DNA of 64,000 nucleotides from Microcebus murinus (Eukaryota; Chordata; Mammalia; Primates; Cheirogaleidae). Where the stretch lies: the NCBI RefSeq assembly GCF_040939455.1, contig NC_134116.1, forward strand, positions 44,717,400-44,781,399, given 5' to 3'. The notes below the pieces were generated by a model. The model made no database searches. It saw nothing but the letters and a program-made list of their open reading frames with translations, and was not told where the DNA came from. How positions within the stretch are numbered: position 1 is the first letter of the stretch; each line of letters starts with the position of its first letter. Positions 46,671-59,310 of this stretch are shown in pieces. The position numbers were made by a program, and so were the translations under genes.

Positions 46671-47519
46671 CTACTAGGTTTGGTTTTCACAGTGATATTA
46701 TTTAGTAATTTTGAAGTTACTTCCTTTGTTTTCTATACTTGAACAAATGATTAAATACATTGAGAATAACTCCAGACCAGCTTCTTTCTAACTATAGGAG
46801 AAGTGAGTTACTAACATGAAAAGAGGATCAACTGCAATATTCCTTGTGATGTTAAATTGGACTTGTTCCTATCAGAATAAACTGCTACTGCTTAATATAT
46901 GGAGACAGAAATAAAAACATATATTGTGTCTCTTGATAGAGCCTGTGAACAATGACACCCCAGTACCAATGAAGACAAGCAGTGCTCAGATTTTGACTTC
47001 TAAGCGTTACCCTCTACTCAAAAAATAAAATTAAAAAATAACAGAGAGAAATAAAAAAAGACAGAGACCTTTGATTGAATAAACGCCTAATTTCAGTTCT
47101 GGGGCAGTAAAAGCATGAGGTGAATTGGAAACATCTTGTTGCACCTGAAAGTTAGGAAATATGGAAAGAATGAAGCACAGAAACTACATTGAGTTGCCTC
47201 CCATTGGCTAAACCTGGGACAACTTGAGTATGATGATAATTATAGTAATAGACAGATTCATAATTTAGAATAGATTAAATAGAATACTGAGCAATGAACT
47301 TATTACTGGTAGAAGTTTGAGGAAGAATATTTACATAACTTCACAGCAGGTTCCCATGAATTTCTTATTAATCACAAAACAAAAGGAGTCAGTGTAGTGG
47401 AGAAAAATAGCCTATATCACCTTTAACAAGTGATCAAAGTTAATATTATTAATACTAGGTATTAAGACAAACTGTCATTAGGTGCCTCCTAATAATGAAG
47501 CACTAAAAAGCATGATAAC
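46671..47519. other. Unclassified AT-rich DNA
   Basis: Nothing recognised. Confidence 0.45.
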
Positions 47520-47815
47520 TAGAGACCATTATCCTAAGTGAAGTATCTAAAGAACAGAAAAACAAACACTACAAACACCACATATATTCATTATTAAATT
47601 GGAGTTAACCACATGTGCACAGAAGTAAGTAAATCTCAATGGAAATCAAATGAATGCAGGGGAGAGAAGGGGATGGATGAAAATCTACCTATTGGGTACA
47701 ATGAACACCATCTGGGTGATGGGCACACTTTTAACCCTGATACAAACATTACAAATGCTATCCATGTAATCAAAACTATTTGTACCTCATAATGCTTTGA
47801 AATTGAAAAAAGACA
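47520..47815 (+). mobile_element. Old primate L1 3' end
   Basis: TATCCTAAGTGAAGTATC, a GGGGAGAGAAGGGGATGG tract, CACCATCTGGGTGATGGGC and TTTGTACCTCATAATGC, then a short A-rich tail. It includes the last codons of ORF2 and the 3' UTR. Confidence 0.8.
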
Positions 47816-50569
47816 TGATATGACATCTGCAGCATTCCAGCCAAAAATGCATAGCCTGTATAGAATTATAAGGAAATATAAGACAATCCTGAGGTGCATT
47901 GTACAAAATCACTAACCTATAGTCTTCAAAAATGTCAACATCAAGAAAGGCAAATAAAGACTTAGCATAGGTTCCAAACACAGTCTAAGGAGGCAGGGCA
48001 ACTAAATATGATTCATACATATTCCTGGATTGATTTTTGGAGCAGAATGAAATAACTACAAAAGACATTATTTAAGCAATTGGTGAAATTTGAAAATGCA
48101 CTGGGATAATGTAATAACGACAATTTTCCAGATTTTTATCTTAATAATATACTATGCTTATGTAAGAGAATGTCCTTATTTTGAGGAAATATACATTGAA
48201 ATATTTAGAAAACCAGAACACAACCTATTTAAAATAGTAGTGAAGAAAATATATGTGTGCATAAGAAAGAAAGAAGAATAAAAACTGGAACAAAGTATAA
48301 ACAAATTGTGAATTGCCAAAAAGATACAAAGAAATCTCTTGTATGATTTTTGCAAATTTTCTCAAAATTTAATTTGGCAAAATAAAAATCATACACATTC
48401 AAATAAATCTAGGAGCAATATAAGATAGACAAGGGGTATTTCTTGGGGGGGGGTGAAGTAAGGCTGGGAGATAATACTGCAGAAAGGTAGAGTTCTTAGC
48501 TCTGAGAACACAATTTCTTTGGTTTTAAAATACACAATTGTTATCCAGATAAAGGAAAAAGGAGGAAAGCCTTGGAGAAAACAGTGAAGAAAAAATAACT
48601 CACCATCTGGAGGACAACTGTTCTTAGAGGAAGGTACACTTGCTTATGAGTTTTATTTAACAGAATGATGTCTACTCGAAGGACAAAAAGTAAAGAGAAT
48701 CTCAAAGGTCTAATTTTTAAAGGATGCTCTTTAATGCTGTATATCTCACTCAAAGAACACTAAAGGCCAGTTTTAGTCTTTATAACTGCTACTTAGTAGT
48801 TGTATATAAAGTTTACATTTTATGTGCTTGAATTTTCTCATTTTAAAATAAAAAGGCATGATGATGCCCAATTCACAATATTTTCATGAAAATGTAATAA
48901 TAATTCATATGAAAAAATTTAAAACATTAAGCACATTGCTTAATTCAAAATTAATTAAATACTATATGAAAAGTGGTTATGTACCTGTATAAATATCAAA
49001 GTTATGTCATCTCTTGACATTAATAGGTTCAAATAGCATATATCACTATATTCCATATTACGTACTTTCAACACTGCTAAAAAGAAACAATAATTGCTAA
49101 AGAAAATTTTCATTTGGACATAATATATAACCTTTGGACATAATATATAATGATTAAGACATTTTACCTTGATTTTCCTTTTGCCTTTTAAGGATATCTT
49201 TGTTTTCAATACTTCAATCTGTGTTCCATTGATAAACACAAAATTTTACAAAAAGCAATCAGCTTTGCAGATTGTTTCTCAAGACTATCAGGGCTGCTGT
49301 CTTGAAATCAAGGCCATTTCTTACACAATGAGTAGCTATATATACTTTAAATGTCAAGACATGCTCTCAAGTTTGTATTGGTTTTTCATGAAGTCTAACT
49401 TAGAACACTGTCACATTTTTAATTCTACATGCACTGATTTATGAACAATCACAGTAGATTTTCTTGACAATATATTTTCTTTTAAAGCTTGATCTAGCAT
49501 TTCTGTTAAATACATTTTCCATTATCTTTTCTGGCAACCTAACAGTTCTAAATTAGTAAAAAATAAGAATGATTACATATATTTGCAAAAGTAATTTAAT
49601 AAAAATATTTAAGTTGTTATGATATTGAATATGATAAGCACATTTATGTATGTATATATATGAATACATTATAAAATTGATAAATGTCACAAAACTTCAG
49701 CAGATTAATAAAGTCACATTAAAGGATTATCACTAATGATAACATATTTATCTGACAACATGAGAAGGAATTTTGGGATAAACCACATATATATAGAAAA
49801 TATGAAAATATTTATAAATGTAATGTTTCCTATAATTGTGACAAAAAATACTGATCTACAGTTTCTGATTTTAAATAACTTTCTGTATATTCAGGTCTAA
49901 GGATTTGTTTCTATAATAGTCTTTGATAACATACTATAATCTCATTGTTTTCTCTTTAAAACCATAGTGTTTATTTATTTTGGTAATGGATTTTTTGAAT
50001 AATAAATATAACTATGATAACACAAAAAACCTGTTAAGGATTATTGAAATGAAAGTGACTCATGGAACATGCATTCATATAATTAATGCCTGTACTTATA
50101 TCTAATTTTTAATGATTAATTAATTTTAATTATTAATTTATCATCTCACTTTGACTTTTTCTACTTTCAATTATTCAAATAAAAATAACCAAACAAAAGT
50201 TTGAAAGTACATACTATATACACACTAAATGTGTAGCTATGCACTATACAATGTAATTTAAGTTAGCAAATAAGGAAGAAAGGTAAGGGAAAGAGAAAAG
50301 AAGGACAGAATCTAAATTTAAAATTTCTGATGATGATGCTATTGCACATATTGAACTGAATGGATAGAATTCCTTTCATTTTTCGATGTGATCTAGGAAG
50401 CTAACACAGTAATTCATAAAGTGATCTTTAATTGTCCATCAAACAAATACAAACTAATAACTCAGCAGAAGCTTGACTGTTATTATTTAAACCAGATTTT
50501 TTTTCTTTTCTTGAAGACGTTTCAAAAAGGACTTTATAATTCCCAAAAGAGGTCAAACTGTCATCCAGT
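47816..50569. other. 2.75 kb AT-rich DNA, nothing recognised
   Basis: No gene. Small features only: a G run at 48447-48455 and a short direct repeat at 49113-49150. Confidence 0.5.
49113..49150. repeat. 18-bp direct repeat, period 20
   Basis: TTTGGACATAATATATAA at 49113-49130 and again at 49133-49150, separated by CC. Confidence 0.9.
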
Positions 50570-51215
50570 GAAAGCATTTTACAAAGGATTTGTCTCTTTG
50601 TTTTCATGCTCCTGGAACATCCTCTGTCTTCCTGTCAGAGATAACTTTATGAGATGTAAATCAAATCCCTTCCCCAAATCCTCCAATGGTAGTTTACTGC
50701 ATTTGGAATCAAGTCTGACCTCCTAACTGAGTTTTACAAGGCCTTGTATGAACTGGTCCTTGACTAAGTACCAGGTATCATCTCACACCTGGCATCTTCT
50801 CTGTTTTTCTCACCAAGCTTCTTAAATGCTAACCTGCTTGCTGATTTTCCAATAAGCCAAACTCAGTATAGCTTAGAGGTGTCGTAATCGTCCCCCTTCC
50901 ATGGAAGACTTCATTGCCATATCTTCACATGCACGACTAAATCAGTTTGTTCAGGGCTTCTGTCTAAAGTAATTCACTTCTGCAACCCAGTCCCTGTTGA
51001 TATCCTGTTTTGTTATCTTCTCAGAACTTATAAGTAGATGTGTTGTTCATTTTTGTTTTACTTGTTATTTATAGCCCCTACAAATAATAATAATAATAAT
51101 ATGGCATGGCCAAATGAGCACATGCTTGGCTGTTGTGTCACTACCATAATCCAGCATAAAGAACAGTGTCTGGCAGTTATTTAATAGTGATTTTTAATGA
51201 ATGAAATAATAGGAA
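50570..51215 (+). mobile_element. L2 LINE 3' part
   Basis: CTGGAACATCCTCTGTCTTCC, AAGGCCTTGTATGAACTGGTCC and CTGCTTGCTGATTTTCC-like, then the 3' end GAACAGTGTCTGGCAG and AATGAATGAAATAA. An (AAT)n run of five units lies at 51086-51101. Confidence 0.65.
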
Positions 51216-51702
51216 ACTAATAGAAGCTGAGTACATAGTTCTCTGATTTCCTGGATAGTAGAATAGCATAAATTAAGTTATCTGAATGAGTAATTTTCAA
51301 TGCTCAAACTGTGAAAGATTCTACATTAGGGTTCATCCAACTGGGTTAGGAAGTTGAGAGAGTGAATGACTGCAGCTGTGGTGGTCCTCACATCCTCTAA
51401 ACTGAGCAAATTTTCAAAGTTCTGTTTTATCTTTTGAGGTTATATATAATATTATAATATTTCTTGGAGAAAACGGTATTACATGTTGAAACAACAAGAA
51501 AAAAATATTTTTTAAAACACTGACTCACAGGAATGGGTGCAATATCCATAATTTTAAAGCAAATCTTCACCACCAATTTTTTTTTCCTTTCAACTAAAAT
51601 TTAAAAGTTATCAGATAATGTTGGGTCCAGGACTAATTCCCTGACAAATCCCTGAAGGGAAGTCATTCTATGTAACTAAAGTGCAGAAATGTGTGCTTAA
51701 CG
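51216..51702. other. Unclassified DNA
   Basis: No gene or repeat recognised. Confidence 0.4.
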
Positions 51703-51703
51703 G

Positions 51704-51752
<49 letters not shown>
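51703..51752. repeat. (TA)n microsatellite with a TATG step
   Basis: About 50 bp of TA with one ATG interruption near 51723. It causes the Tyr-Ile run in the minus-strand frame 51663-51857. Confidence 0.95.
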
Positions 51753-51756
<4 letters not shown>

Positions 51757-51944
51757 GTAGATCCATATAAGAAGATTTGGCTTAATATATGATCTCCCAT
51801 CTCAGTTGGAAAATCAGATGAGAAAGTATAAACTGGTAGGGTCAACTCCGCTTTCACAGTCAGATAAATTATAACTGAAGGCCCAGATTTCTTCCTGACA
51901 CCATGATATTAGTTAATATTTTTGTTTTCAGGCCACCAGGTGAT

Positions 51945-52030
51945 GAATAATCTTTAAGAAGTGTCATTTTATTTAATCCTCCCAATAATATTATAAAGTA
52001 ACTGCTATTATTATTTCCATTTTAGATTTA
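51945..52030 (+). mobile_element. MIR core fragment
   Basis: TCATTTTATTTAATCCTCCC, AATAATATTATAAAGTAACTGC and TATTATTTCCATTTTAGAT match the MIR middle ('...atttaatcctcacaac...ttattatccccattttacagat...'). Confidence 0.65.
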
Positions 52031-52039
52031 ATCCATATG

Positions 52040-53849
52040 GTTTGACTTTCGGGACATTGCTCCTGACCACTCTGTCATGATTTAGACTACATTTTTTAAA
52101 AAATAATTTTAACCAAAATATCTGAAAGAGTTAACTTACATAGTAATTATTATCTACAAACCTATTAGAATTTGGGACTGTTTTTTTTTTTTCAAAATTC
52201 ATCTTTGACTCTAATGTAGATTAATCAGATCTTATATATATTAATTATTAAAAAATATTTAATTACTTCAACTCCTATAATTAAGAGCAGTCACAAAATC
52301 TTATACCCATGACAAGAATATATATACACACACTATATATATGATTACCTTCAGGAAAGACTATTTAGACATGGTTCTCAGGCAGTCTATTATTCAAATT
52401 ATCAAGAAACATATTAAAAAAGACTATCAGACTCACAATATTTATGAAGCAATTCATCAAGAGACAATCCTATAGAACCTCATTCTCAGGGCAACAAAGA
52501 AGGACATGATTCTAAAGAGAATCAATAACTGGGAGTCTCTAATGTATGTGTGGCTCATGAAGGAGGTTTTAGGAATATCTGTCCATAAAAATAAAGGCTG
52601 AAGATAGGTCAATCTAATTTTTTTTTTTTTTATGACCAACTTCTCATGTTAAATACTGGCATGAGAAACTCAGGCCTCCATTGAGATCCTAACATATATT
52701 TTGGACGAAATTATAATAAATTAATACACATGTAATCTTGCATGGATAATATGAGTTCATGTCTGGACTGTCACAAATTCTATTAACTGCAAGATATTTT
52801 CATAACAGTAACAAGGAGGACTTCTATAGTTCAGGTTACAGCTGAATGGGAGTCTTGGCCAGATGCCAGAAGGGTCTTCTATGACAGTAGGAGCTGAAGT
52901 GAGGCCAAGAAAGACCGGATCATAAATTACAGCTGCTGAGGTTTTCAGTTGTAATTGCCAACATATCAAGCAGCAACTTGGTGGCCAACAGATAGTCCTA
53001 GAGAGAAGGACGTTCAGACACTCTCATTCTGCCAAGTCTTCTGCTTCATAACCCATCACAAAGCTGCATAAACCAAATCTCTGCTCCAATATACCCTGAT
53101 ATAATGGAATACAGCTAGGAAGGAAGAGTAAAAGACAATTCAAGACACAACATTTTTTCTTATCTTTGTATAGAAAATTACTTTAATGATTAGGTCACTA
53201 TGTTTTAAACCATATGGGACCAATATTTAAACCTTTTTCTTCTAAAGGATACTTATGGGCTTAGAATAAAAGACAAAATTACTTTAAGACAGAAATAAAG
53301 AAAACACCCTTTCTTTGTATAAACTAATTTTGTGACCATTCTCTACACTTATATATTACAACTTTTGTAAATCCTCATTTTGCAGTTTTACCTTGTGAGT
53401 TCAACCTCAAACAAGCTTAATTTTAAAATATTCACATTGATTACTGATATTTTGTCAAGCATTAGTGAAATTTTCAATTCATTTCTGGAGACCAGAACCC
53501 TAGCAAAATATAAAAAACTACAATTAGGCTATACAGAGAGCTTTCCAATGAGTTCATCTTTTCATAATGGATAAAAATGAAAGATTCTTAAATTCATCTT
53601 TCTAATCTTTCCAACACAAAATCACCAAACATAAATTTATTCTTTTTATGTAATCAACATTTATTAATTTTATATTATTAATATATATACAAAGCATTGT
53701 CCTTGTAAATTGAAAATACAGATATACATATAATGCTATTATTAATCTCAAAGAGTATGTAGTAACAAAGTTATACAAATAAAAATAATGCAATGAAATA
53801 ATTTCTGCTATAGAGTCAGGTTCTAAGTGCTTTGAGAATGGAATGGAAG
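52040..53849. other. 1.8 kb unclassified DNA
   Basis: No gene. 52650-53120 is less AT-rich than the flanks and not clearly repetitive. Confidence 0.45.
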
Positions 53850-54100
53850 AACAATGATATTGCTTTGGCTGCTTAGATTCACTTCAAAATGTAAATAACT
53901 TTTGAGTTGTATCTGAAAGATAAATAATATTTGGGAGCCAAGTATAATAATAGGGGGTATATTATTCTAAGTAATAAGAGTAGCTTGTGCAAAGACGAGA
54001 TACCATGAAAAAAATGGGCATTTATATAATATTGCATAATTTCAATGTGGCAAATTTATAAGAATAAATTGTGGTATTGTGGTAGTGAGTGACAGGGGAT
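53850..54100 (-). mobile_element. L2 LINE fragment
   Basis: TTGAGTTGTATCTGAAAGATAAA, GGGGGTATATTATTCTAAG and AGAGTAGCTTGTGCAAAGAC follow the L2 complement order ('...gagctgagacctgaaggatga...gagcattccagg...agcaagtgcaaagg...'). Confidence 0.6.
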
Positions 54101-54189
54101 ACAACTGGAATGGAATCTGGTGATAGGACAGGTTCAGTACTCAAATGGTATCAAATGAAGAATTGCAAATTATTTAATACTAAATAAAC

Positions 54190-54595
54190 AAGTGGCATTT
54201 TCCCACTGGTCAAGCAGTTTGCATTCTGCTATTTCTCCAATGTACCTCCATTTGTGCACAAATATGAGCTTCCTAAAACCTAAATCTATTAATAATAGGA
54301 GAATCTACTTTGTATTTTATTACTCCGGCTTAAAACATTCCCCAAACTCCCTAAGAGACAAGTCAACACTCCTTTGTATAGTATATAAGACACTTTACAA
54401 TCTGGCTAGGCCAGCTTCTCCAGCAAACCTTCTACTTTTCCCTCTCCCACACATTACACTCTAGCCTTAGGGAAATCTGCAGTTCTTGTCCATGTTTCAA
54501 CTCAGTCTAATTATCACTTCCTCTTTTAAAGCCTTCCCTGGTGCCTTTAGGCAGTCAGTCATACCCCTCTGTCTGTTCTCATGAAAAGAGGTAAT
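54190..54595 (+). mobile_element. L2 LINE fragment
   Basis: CACTTTACAATCTGGCTAGG, CACATTACACTCTAGCCTTAG, TCCATGTTTCAACTCAG and AAAGCCTTCCCTGGTGCC match the L2 plus-strand 3' region. Opposite in orientation to the L2 piece just before it. Confidence 0.65.
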
Positions 54596-54695
54596 TGGCT
54601 GTCCTTCAAGGATTTTATGGAGATTATTCCAGTATTGAGACAGACGCTGGATTAGATAACCTGAAAGGTCACTGCCAACTCTTTATTACTTTTCT
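54596..54695 (+). mobile_element. Possible L3 (CR1-type) 3' end
   Basis: GACGCTGGATTAGATAACC and GAAAGGTCACTGCCAACTC look like the L3/CR1 tail ('...tggactagatgacc...aggtcccttccaactc...'). Short and diverged. Confidence 0.4.
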
Positions 54696-54947
54696 ACAGC
54701 TGTTATGTTTGCATAAACATTACCCACATCCTCGACAAGGCTAGTAACAATGAACTTTTTTGCATTTAAGCAATTTAAATAAAATAAAACTATGCCTTAC
54801 TTATGAGCCACATTTTTATTCTAGCTTAGAACTTCTGGTGTTTTTCAGAATTGTGGCACTACATTTTATATTAGATAGGTAGATAGATATATTAATAAAT
54901 TGGACAGATAAATTATCTATACTAAGTAGTATGGTATAATATAGTGT

Positions 54948-55440
54948 TTTAGTTTGCTAGGACTACTATAAAAAAGCTCTAAAAACTGGGTCACATAAAC
55001 AGAAATTTATTGTTTCACAGTTCTGGAGGCTAAAAGTCCAAGGTCAAAGGTGTCAGCAGCGGCTCCTTCTCTTGTGAAGGAGAAACTATTCCACATCTCT
55101 CACCTAACTTCTGGTGATACTGTTGGCCGCGTCTGTCATTACATGGATTATGGAAGCGTCCTCCATCCTTCATCTTTATATGGCATTTTCCTGATGTGCA
55201 TGTCTGGATCCGAAATCCCCTTTTCTGTAAAGCCACCATTCATATTAGATTAGGGAGCCATATCCCTAGATATAGCTAGCCAATCCCATAGATTAGATTA
55301 GGGAGTCATACTCCAGTATGACCTCATCTTAATGACATCTGCAATGATCCTATTTCCGTATAAGGTCATATTTTGAGATATCTGGATTTAGGACTTCAAT
55401 ATAGGAATTTGGGGAGAGATAAAATTCAACCCATAATATA
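54948..55440 (-). mobile_element. MLT1-type MaLR LTR
   Basis: Reads antisense from TTTAGTTTGCTAGGACTAC through AAATTTATTGTTTCACAGTT, CTGGAGGCTAAAAGTCC, GGATCCGAAATCCCC, TGACCTCATCTTAATGAC and TAAAATTCAACCCATAATA, the MLT1 landmarks. A piece (TTAGATTAGGGAG-CATA) is duplicated around 55246-55310. Confidence 0.88.
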
Positions 55441-55637
55441 TAGACAAATTGTAGTTTAGTGCTATCTGTACTATTAGTGTGTTACTATGTTAGGTAGTAT
55501 ACATCTATATTATAACAATATGTAGATGTATATATGGTTCATAGATAGTACATACTGTACATTTAGTATGTTGTTATAATTGATAGTTATATTTATATAT
55601 TTTATATTACATAGTTAATAATGTAGTAGTCATACTG

Positions 55638-55645
55638 TATTCTCT
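55638..55645. repeat. Left TSD of the Alu
   Basis: TATTCTCT, repeated at 55981-55988. Confidence 0.75.
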
Positions 55646-55980
55646 CTTTTTTTTTTTTTTAAGACAGAGTCTCACTTTGTCTCCCAGGCTAGAGTGAGTG
55701 CCGTGGTGTCAGCCTAGCTCACAGCAACCTCAAACTCCTGGGCTCAAGTGATCTTGCTGCCTCAGCCTCCCGAGTAGCTGGGACTACAGGCATGCGCCAC
55801 CATCCCCAGCTAATATTTTTTTCTTTATATATTAGTTGGCCAATTAATTTCTTTCTATTTATAGTAGAGACAGGGTCTCGCTCTTGCTCAGGCTGCTTTC
55901 GAACTCCTGACCTTGAGCAATCCACCCGCCTCGGCCTCCCAGAGAGCTAGGATTACAGGCGTGAGCCACCGCGCCCAGCT
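55646..55980 (-). mobile_element. Alu SINE, strepsirrhine (lemur) type
   Basis: A 7SL-derived dimer on the minus strand: poly(T), right arm (CTCACTTTGTCTCCCAGGCT, GCCTAGCTCACAGCAACC), middle linker (TTAGTTGGCCAATTAATTTC), left arm to GAGCCACCGCGCCCAGC. About 330 bp, flanked by an 8-bp TSD. The linker and right-arm sequence are diagnostic for lemur Alus. The left-arm RNA polymerase III B box (complement of 55894-55905) is degenerate in its last base. It probably cannot move by itself; Alus use L1 proteins. Confidence 0.95.
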
Positions 55981-55988
55981 TATTCTCT
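55981..55988. repeat. Right TSD of the Alu
   Basis: TATTCTCT; see 55638-55645. Confidence 0.75.
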
Positions 55989-56492
55989 TATTTTATATTG
56001 GTAAAATAATCCTACAATGGCATTTTAAAATATAAGCAATATTAATCAATCTTGTGTTTTATATAAATATGTTTGTCTCCCTGTGTATATGGGTGTGTAC
56101 ATGTGTGTACACATGCATGTGTGTATCTGCCATTTGCTAAAACCTATTTTAGATAGATGTTCAAAAATACCTAGTTACATGGTAGTTGATGAAGTAAATA
56201 GCACCATTTAAAACCAAATGAGTATTACAAAATGACAATGTTTTTAGTGAAACAGCTTTATTTTCTCTTTTGTATTCATAAGCCAGACCCATCTCCTCTC
56301 CTATAACATTCAAACTTTCCCTGAGTTCCAGTCACTTTGGAGGAGTATCTAAGTAGTAGAAACCATGCTGTTTTTAGAATTACAGCTCTCATACATTAAT
56401 AGAAGAAAGACTTTGTTAACTGTGGCAACATTTTAGTGACTAACTCTGTCCCCACTGGGACAAATTCCCTTTCCTAAAGTTTATTCAATATT
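55989..56492. other. Unclassified DNA with a GT-rich patch
   Basis: 56080-56128 has imperfect TGTG/TACA alternation (GTGTGTACATGTGTGTACAC), able to pair with itself. No gene seen. Confidence 0.45.

Positions 56493-56523
<31 letters not shown>
56493..56523. repeat. (CA)n microsatellite
   Basis: About 15 pure CA units, followed by TATG/TATA-rich sequence. Confidence 0.97.
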
Positions 56524-56526
<3 letters not shown>

Positions 56527-56684
56527 GTATGCAACTGTGTATATGTATATTATGCATATATGTATATAACAATGTATTTTTGGCAAAGGGGAACTAATTG
56601 TTTGCAAGAAACACATAGTTGTTTCTAAATTCTAGTTTAGGTTCTAGCTAGAATTCCTGCTATATTAAGACTGACTTGCTTCTA

Positions 56685-56825
56685 TTCTTGGTGCTTCTAC
56701 TTATTAATTTTATGCTTCAATTTTGTTCATCTGTATAATAGGAAAAATATTATTGTGAGTATCCAATAATATAACGACTGTAAAGCAGTCCCACACATAT
56801 AGTAAGAACTCAATAAATGAGATCT
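56685..56825 (+). mobile_element. MIR SINE 3' part
   Basis: CTGACTTGCTTCTA, TTTTGTTCATCTGTATAATAGG, TGTAAAGCAGTCCCACAC and AGTAAGAACTCAATAAATG follow the MIR order. Confidence 0.7.
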
Positions 56826-58129
56826 ATAATCACCATCATTATCATTATTATCATTATTCTGTTTGAGATAATAAAAATCAAAATAGTAACAATGCCTATC
56901 TCTCCATGTTGGAATTAAATCTGGTCATTTAATATAATATTTTAATAGATTTTCCAGTACTTTACAAACACCATGAATTGTATTAGTAATAAGTAAAATA
57001 GTACTTTGAAATGAAATTCAAAAACATCCAAAGTATTAATCCATTAGTATTAACATAAATTATGAGATAGTTATTGTATAAGATAACATTATCTATATCA
57101 AACCAAATTGTGTAATTACTTATGACACTAAAATATTTATTGATAACCTTGACATATTTGAAGATGACACAGGCAAACACCAGTTACTACTTGTTTTTTT
57201 CTGATTTGTTGAAAGTAGAGCCTTATTAGAGCCATTAGAGCCATGTTAACAGTTTTCAATTGGCATTTCTCTTCTTTTTTATTTTTGTACAATTCATGCT
57301 TTTTAAAAAAAATTTACAAAAGGTTATCTTTGCCCTTTTTAACACTATTGCATTCTCATTTGTCTGAGGTTAACTTGACGGACCAGGGTTTACGGATAGC
57401 ATTTACTGGTGTGTATTTTTATATCTCTTTACACTCAACGTTCCTGAGTCCTCTGATTTAGGTATTTCTCTTAAAGGGGCATACATCTAAACTTTAGCTG
57501 ATGGAATATTTTTAAATTATCTAATATGGAGTTAAGCTTATTTACATGTGTTAAAATTACTGAAAATTTGAATTATCTTATGCCATTTTTCTTTTGACAT
57601 AATTTTATTTGCTTTTACCTTCTTTTCTGGCTCTTTAAGATTAATTCATTTTTTTTCTTCTCTGAAATTTCATTTCTAGGGTTGTATATTATGAATTTCT
57701 TCCTACTTTTTTCTTAAATTGTTAATATTTAAAAATCCACATTTTTTCTAACCAATGCTAAAATTAATCAAGACCTGCTCTTTATTCAGAAAAAGTCAAG
57801 TAGCATGGTAAATTTTAGTTTCTCATGAACCTTTGTTCTCCTGCCTGTCATGGCATTTCTATGTAATAGTTAGTACAAAGTTATTATTAACCATGCAAAT
57901 TACATATTTTTTATTTGTATTCTATTTCTCATTTCATATTGTTAATACATAACAAATTTATTACTAGCTTTACCAATATTTGTTCTTGTTAGCTATTTTT
58001 CTAATTTTTCCTTCTACATTCATTTATTTCTTTACTTCCAGAAGCACATCCTTTGGTAATTCTTTTACCAATATGTCTGTGGGAGTAATCAAACTAATTA
58101 TATAAGTTTCTTTTCATTAGTACTATAGT
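56826..58129. other. AT-rich DNA, nothing recognised
   Basis: Starts with an (ATC/ATT)n patch at 56830-56860. No gene. The 72-codon frame at 57243-57461 lacks resemblance to any family. Confidence 0.5.
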
Positions 58130-58520
58130 GAAAGAATACTTTGATGTCCTAATATAATTCTTCAGTAGATAATCTGACTTTTTATCAGGAATAGAAAGGA
58201 TTCTAGGATTTTCTCTTGGTCCTAAAGCTCTGCAATTTTACTACAGTGTATCCATTCCATAGTCAGGGGGCTTCTTAATCCAAGAAAGAACTCATGAGTT
58301 TCTTCACTCCAGAATAATCTGAAATTTTATTTTTCCAATTATTTCCTTTCCACTGTCATTTTATTTCCTCGTGTTTATTATTTTTTGGACATAATGTTAT
58401 AGAACCTCATCATATCTCTATCCGCGATTATTTTAGTTTCATGTCTGCCATCTTTTTACCATTTCATATTGTATTTTAGTACATTAATTTGTTCTACCTC
58501 ATTCACTAAGTATCTGCACA
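58130..58520 (-). mobile_element. Possible ancient L1 (upstream region), antisense
   Basis: AGATAATCTGACTTTTTATC, GGATTTTCTCTTGGTCCTAAAG, TCTGCAATTTTACTACAGTG, GGGGGCTTCTTAATCC and the TTGTTCTACCTCATTCACTAAG stretch recall a pyrimidine-rich antisense segment common in ancient L1 copies. Divergence is high. Confidence 0.35.
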
Positions 58521-59232
58521 GATATTTTAATCTCAGTGTTTCTAAACCTTCATTTTATTGTGGAATATATAGTCAATATTAATATTTTAGGGTACACTTG
58601 GGTAAAAGACAACTCTGGTCATTCCAGGAATTTGTTTTAAATTTTTAGCAGAGCAATTGGTGTTCTTTCAGTAATGTATCCAAGATTTATAGCTAGTGCA
58701 ATTAATCAGCAGTCATTAACATCTTAAGTTCATCAATTTCTAATAAAAAATGTTTTTGATTTAACATTCTGGTTTTGTGGTTTGTATATATCAACTGACA
58801 TGTTATCATTGTAGTTACTAATCATTTCTTCAAAAATCATACCTCTCTATTTCTTTCTATTTTCTATTGTATTATTGGCACCAAATGACAACGTTGACAA
58901 CCCTGGCAATCTAGTTAAGAGAATTGTTCTCCAATTATGAGTGTTTGACTTTAGCTACTAGCTGTAGGACATTATGACTAGATTGCTGAGTTCAATCTGA
59001 ACCTCTTTTGAGGACCTCATAAAAGGATAAGAAGTTAGAATCATTTTCTGCCCATGACAGATATTTTTGCAGTAATTTGTGGATATAATTATATGATGCT
59101 TGACACTATTGCTAGTATAACTGTTAAATGAATGTCATCATTGTTTCATTTGATAAATTTTCAATACATTATCTAGCTTAAGAACAAAAAGAATAATTGA
59201 GGAACACTAAAATACATTTGTATATGTTAATG
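58521..59232. other. Unclassified DNA
   Basis: No gene or named repeat. Confidence 0.45.
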
Positions 59233-59310
59233 TTTTTTCCTTCCTTCTTTCTTTTTTCCCTCTTCTTTTTTCCTTTTCTTTCCTTTTTTCTCTCCTATTT
59301 CTTTGTTTGT
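59233..59310. repeat. Polypyrimidine tract
   Basis: About 75 bases of almost uninterrupted C and T (TTTTTTCCTTCCTTCTTTC and similar). A mirror-like composition that could form triplex DNA, though it is not a strict repeat. Confidence 0.85.
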
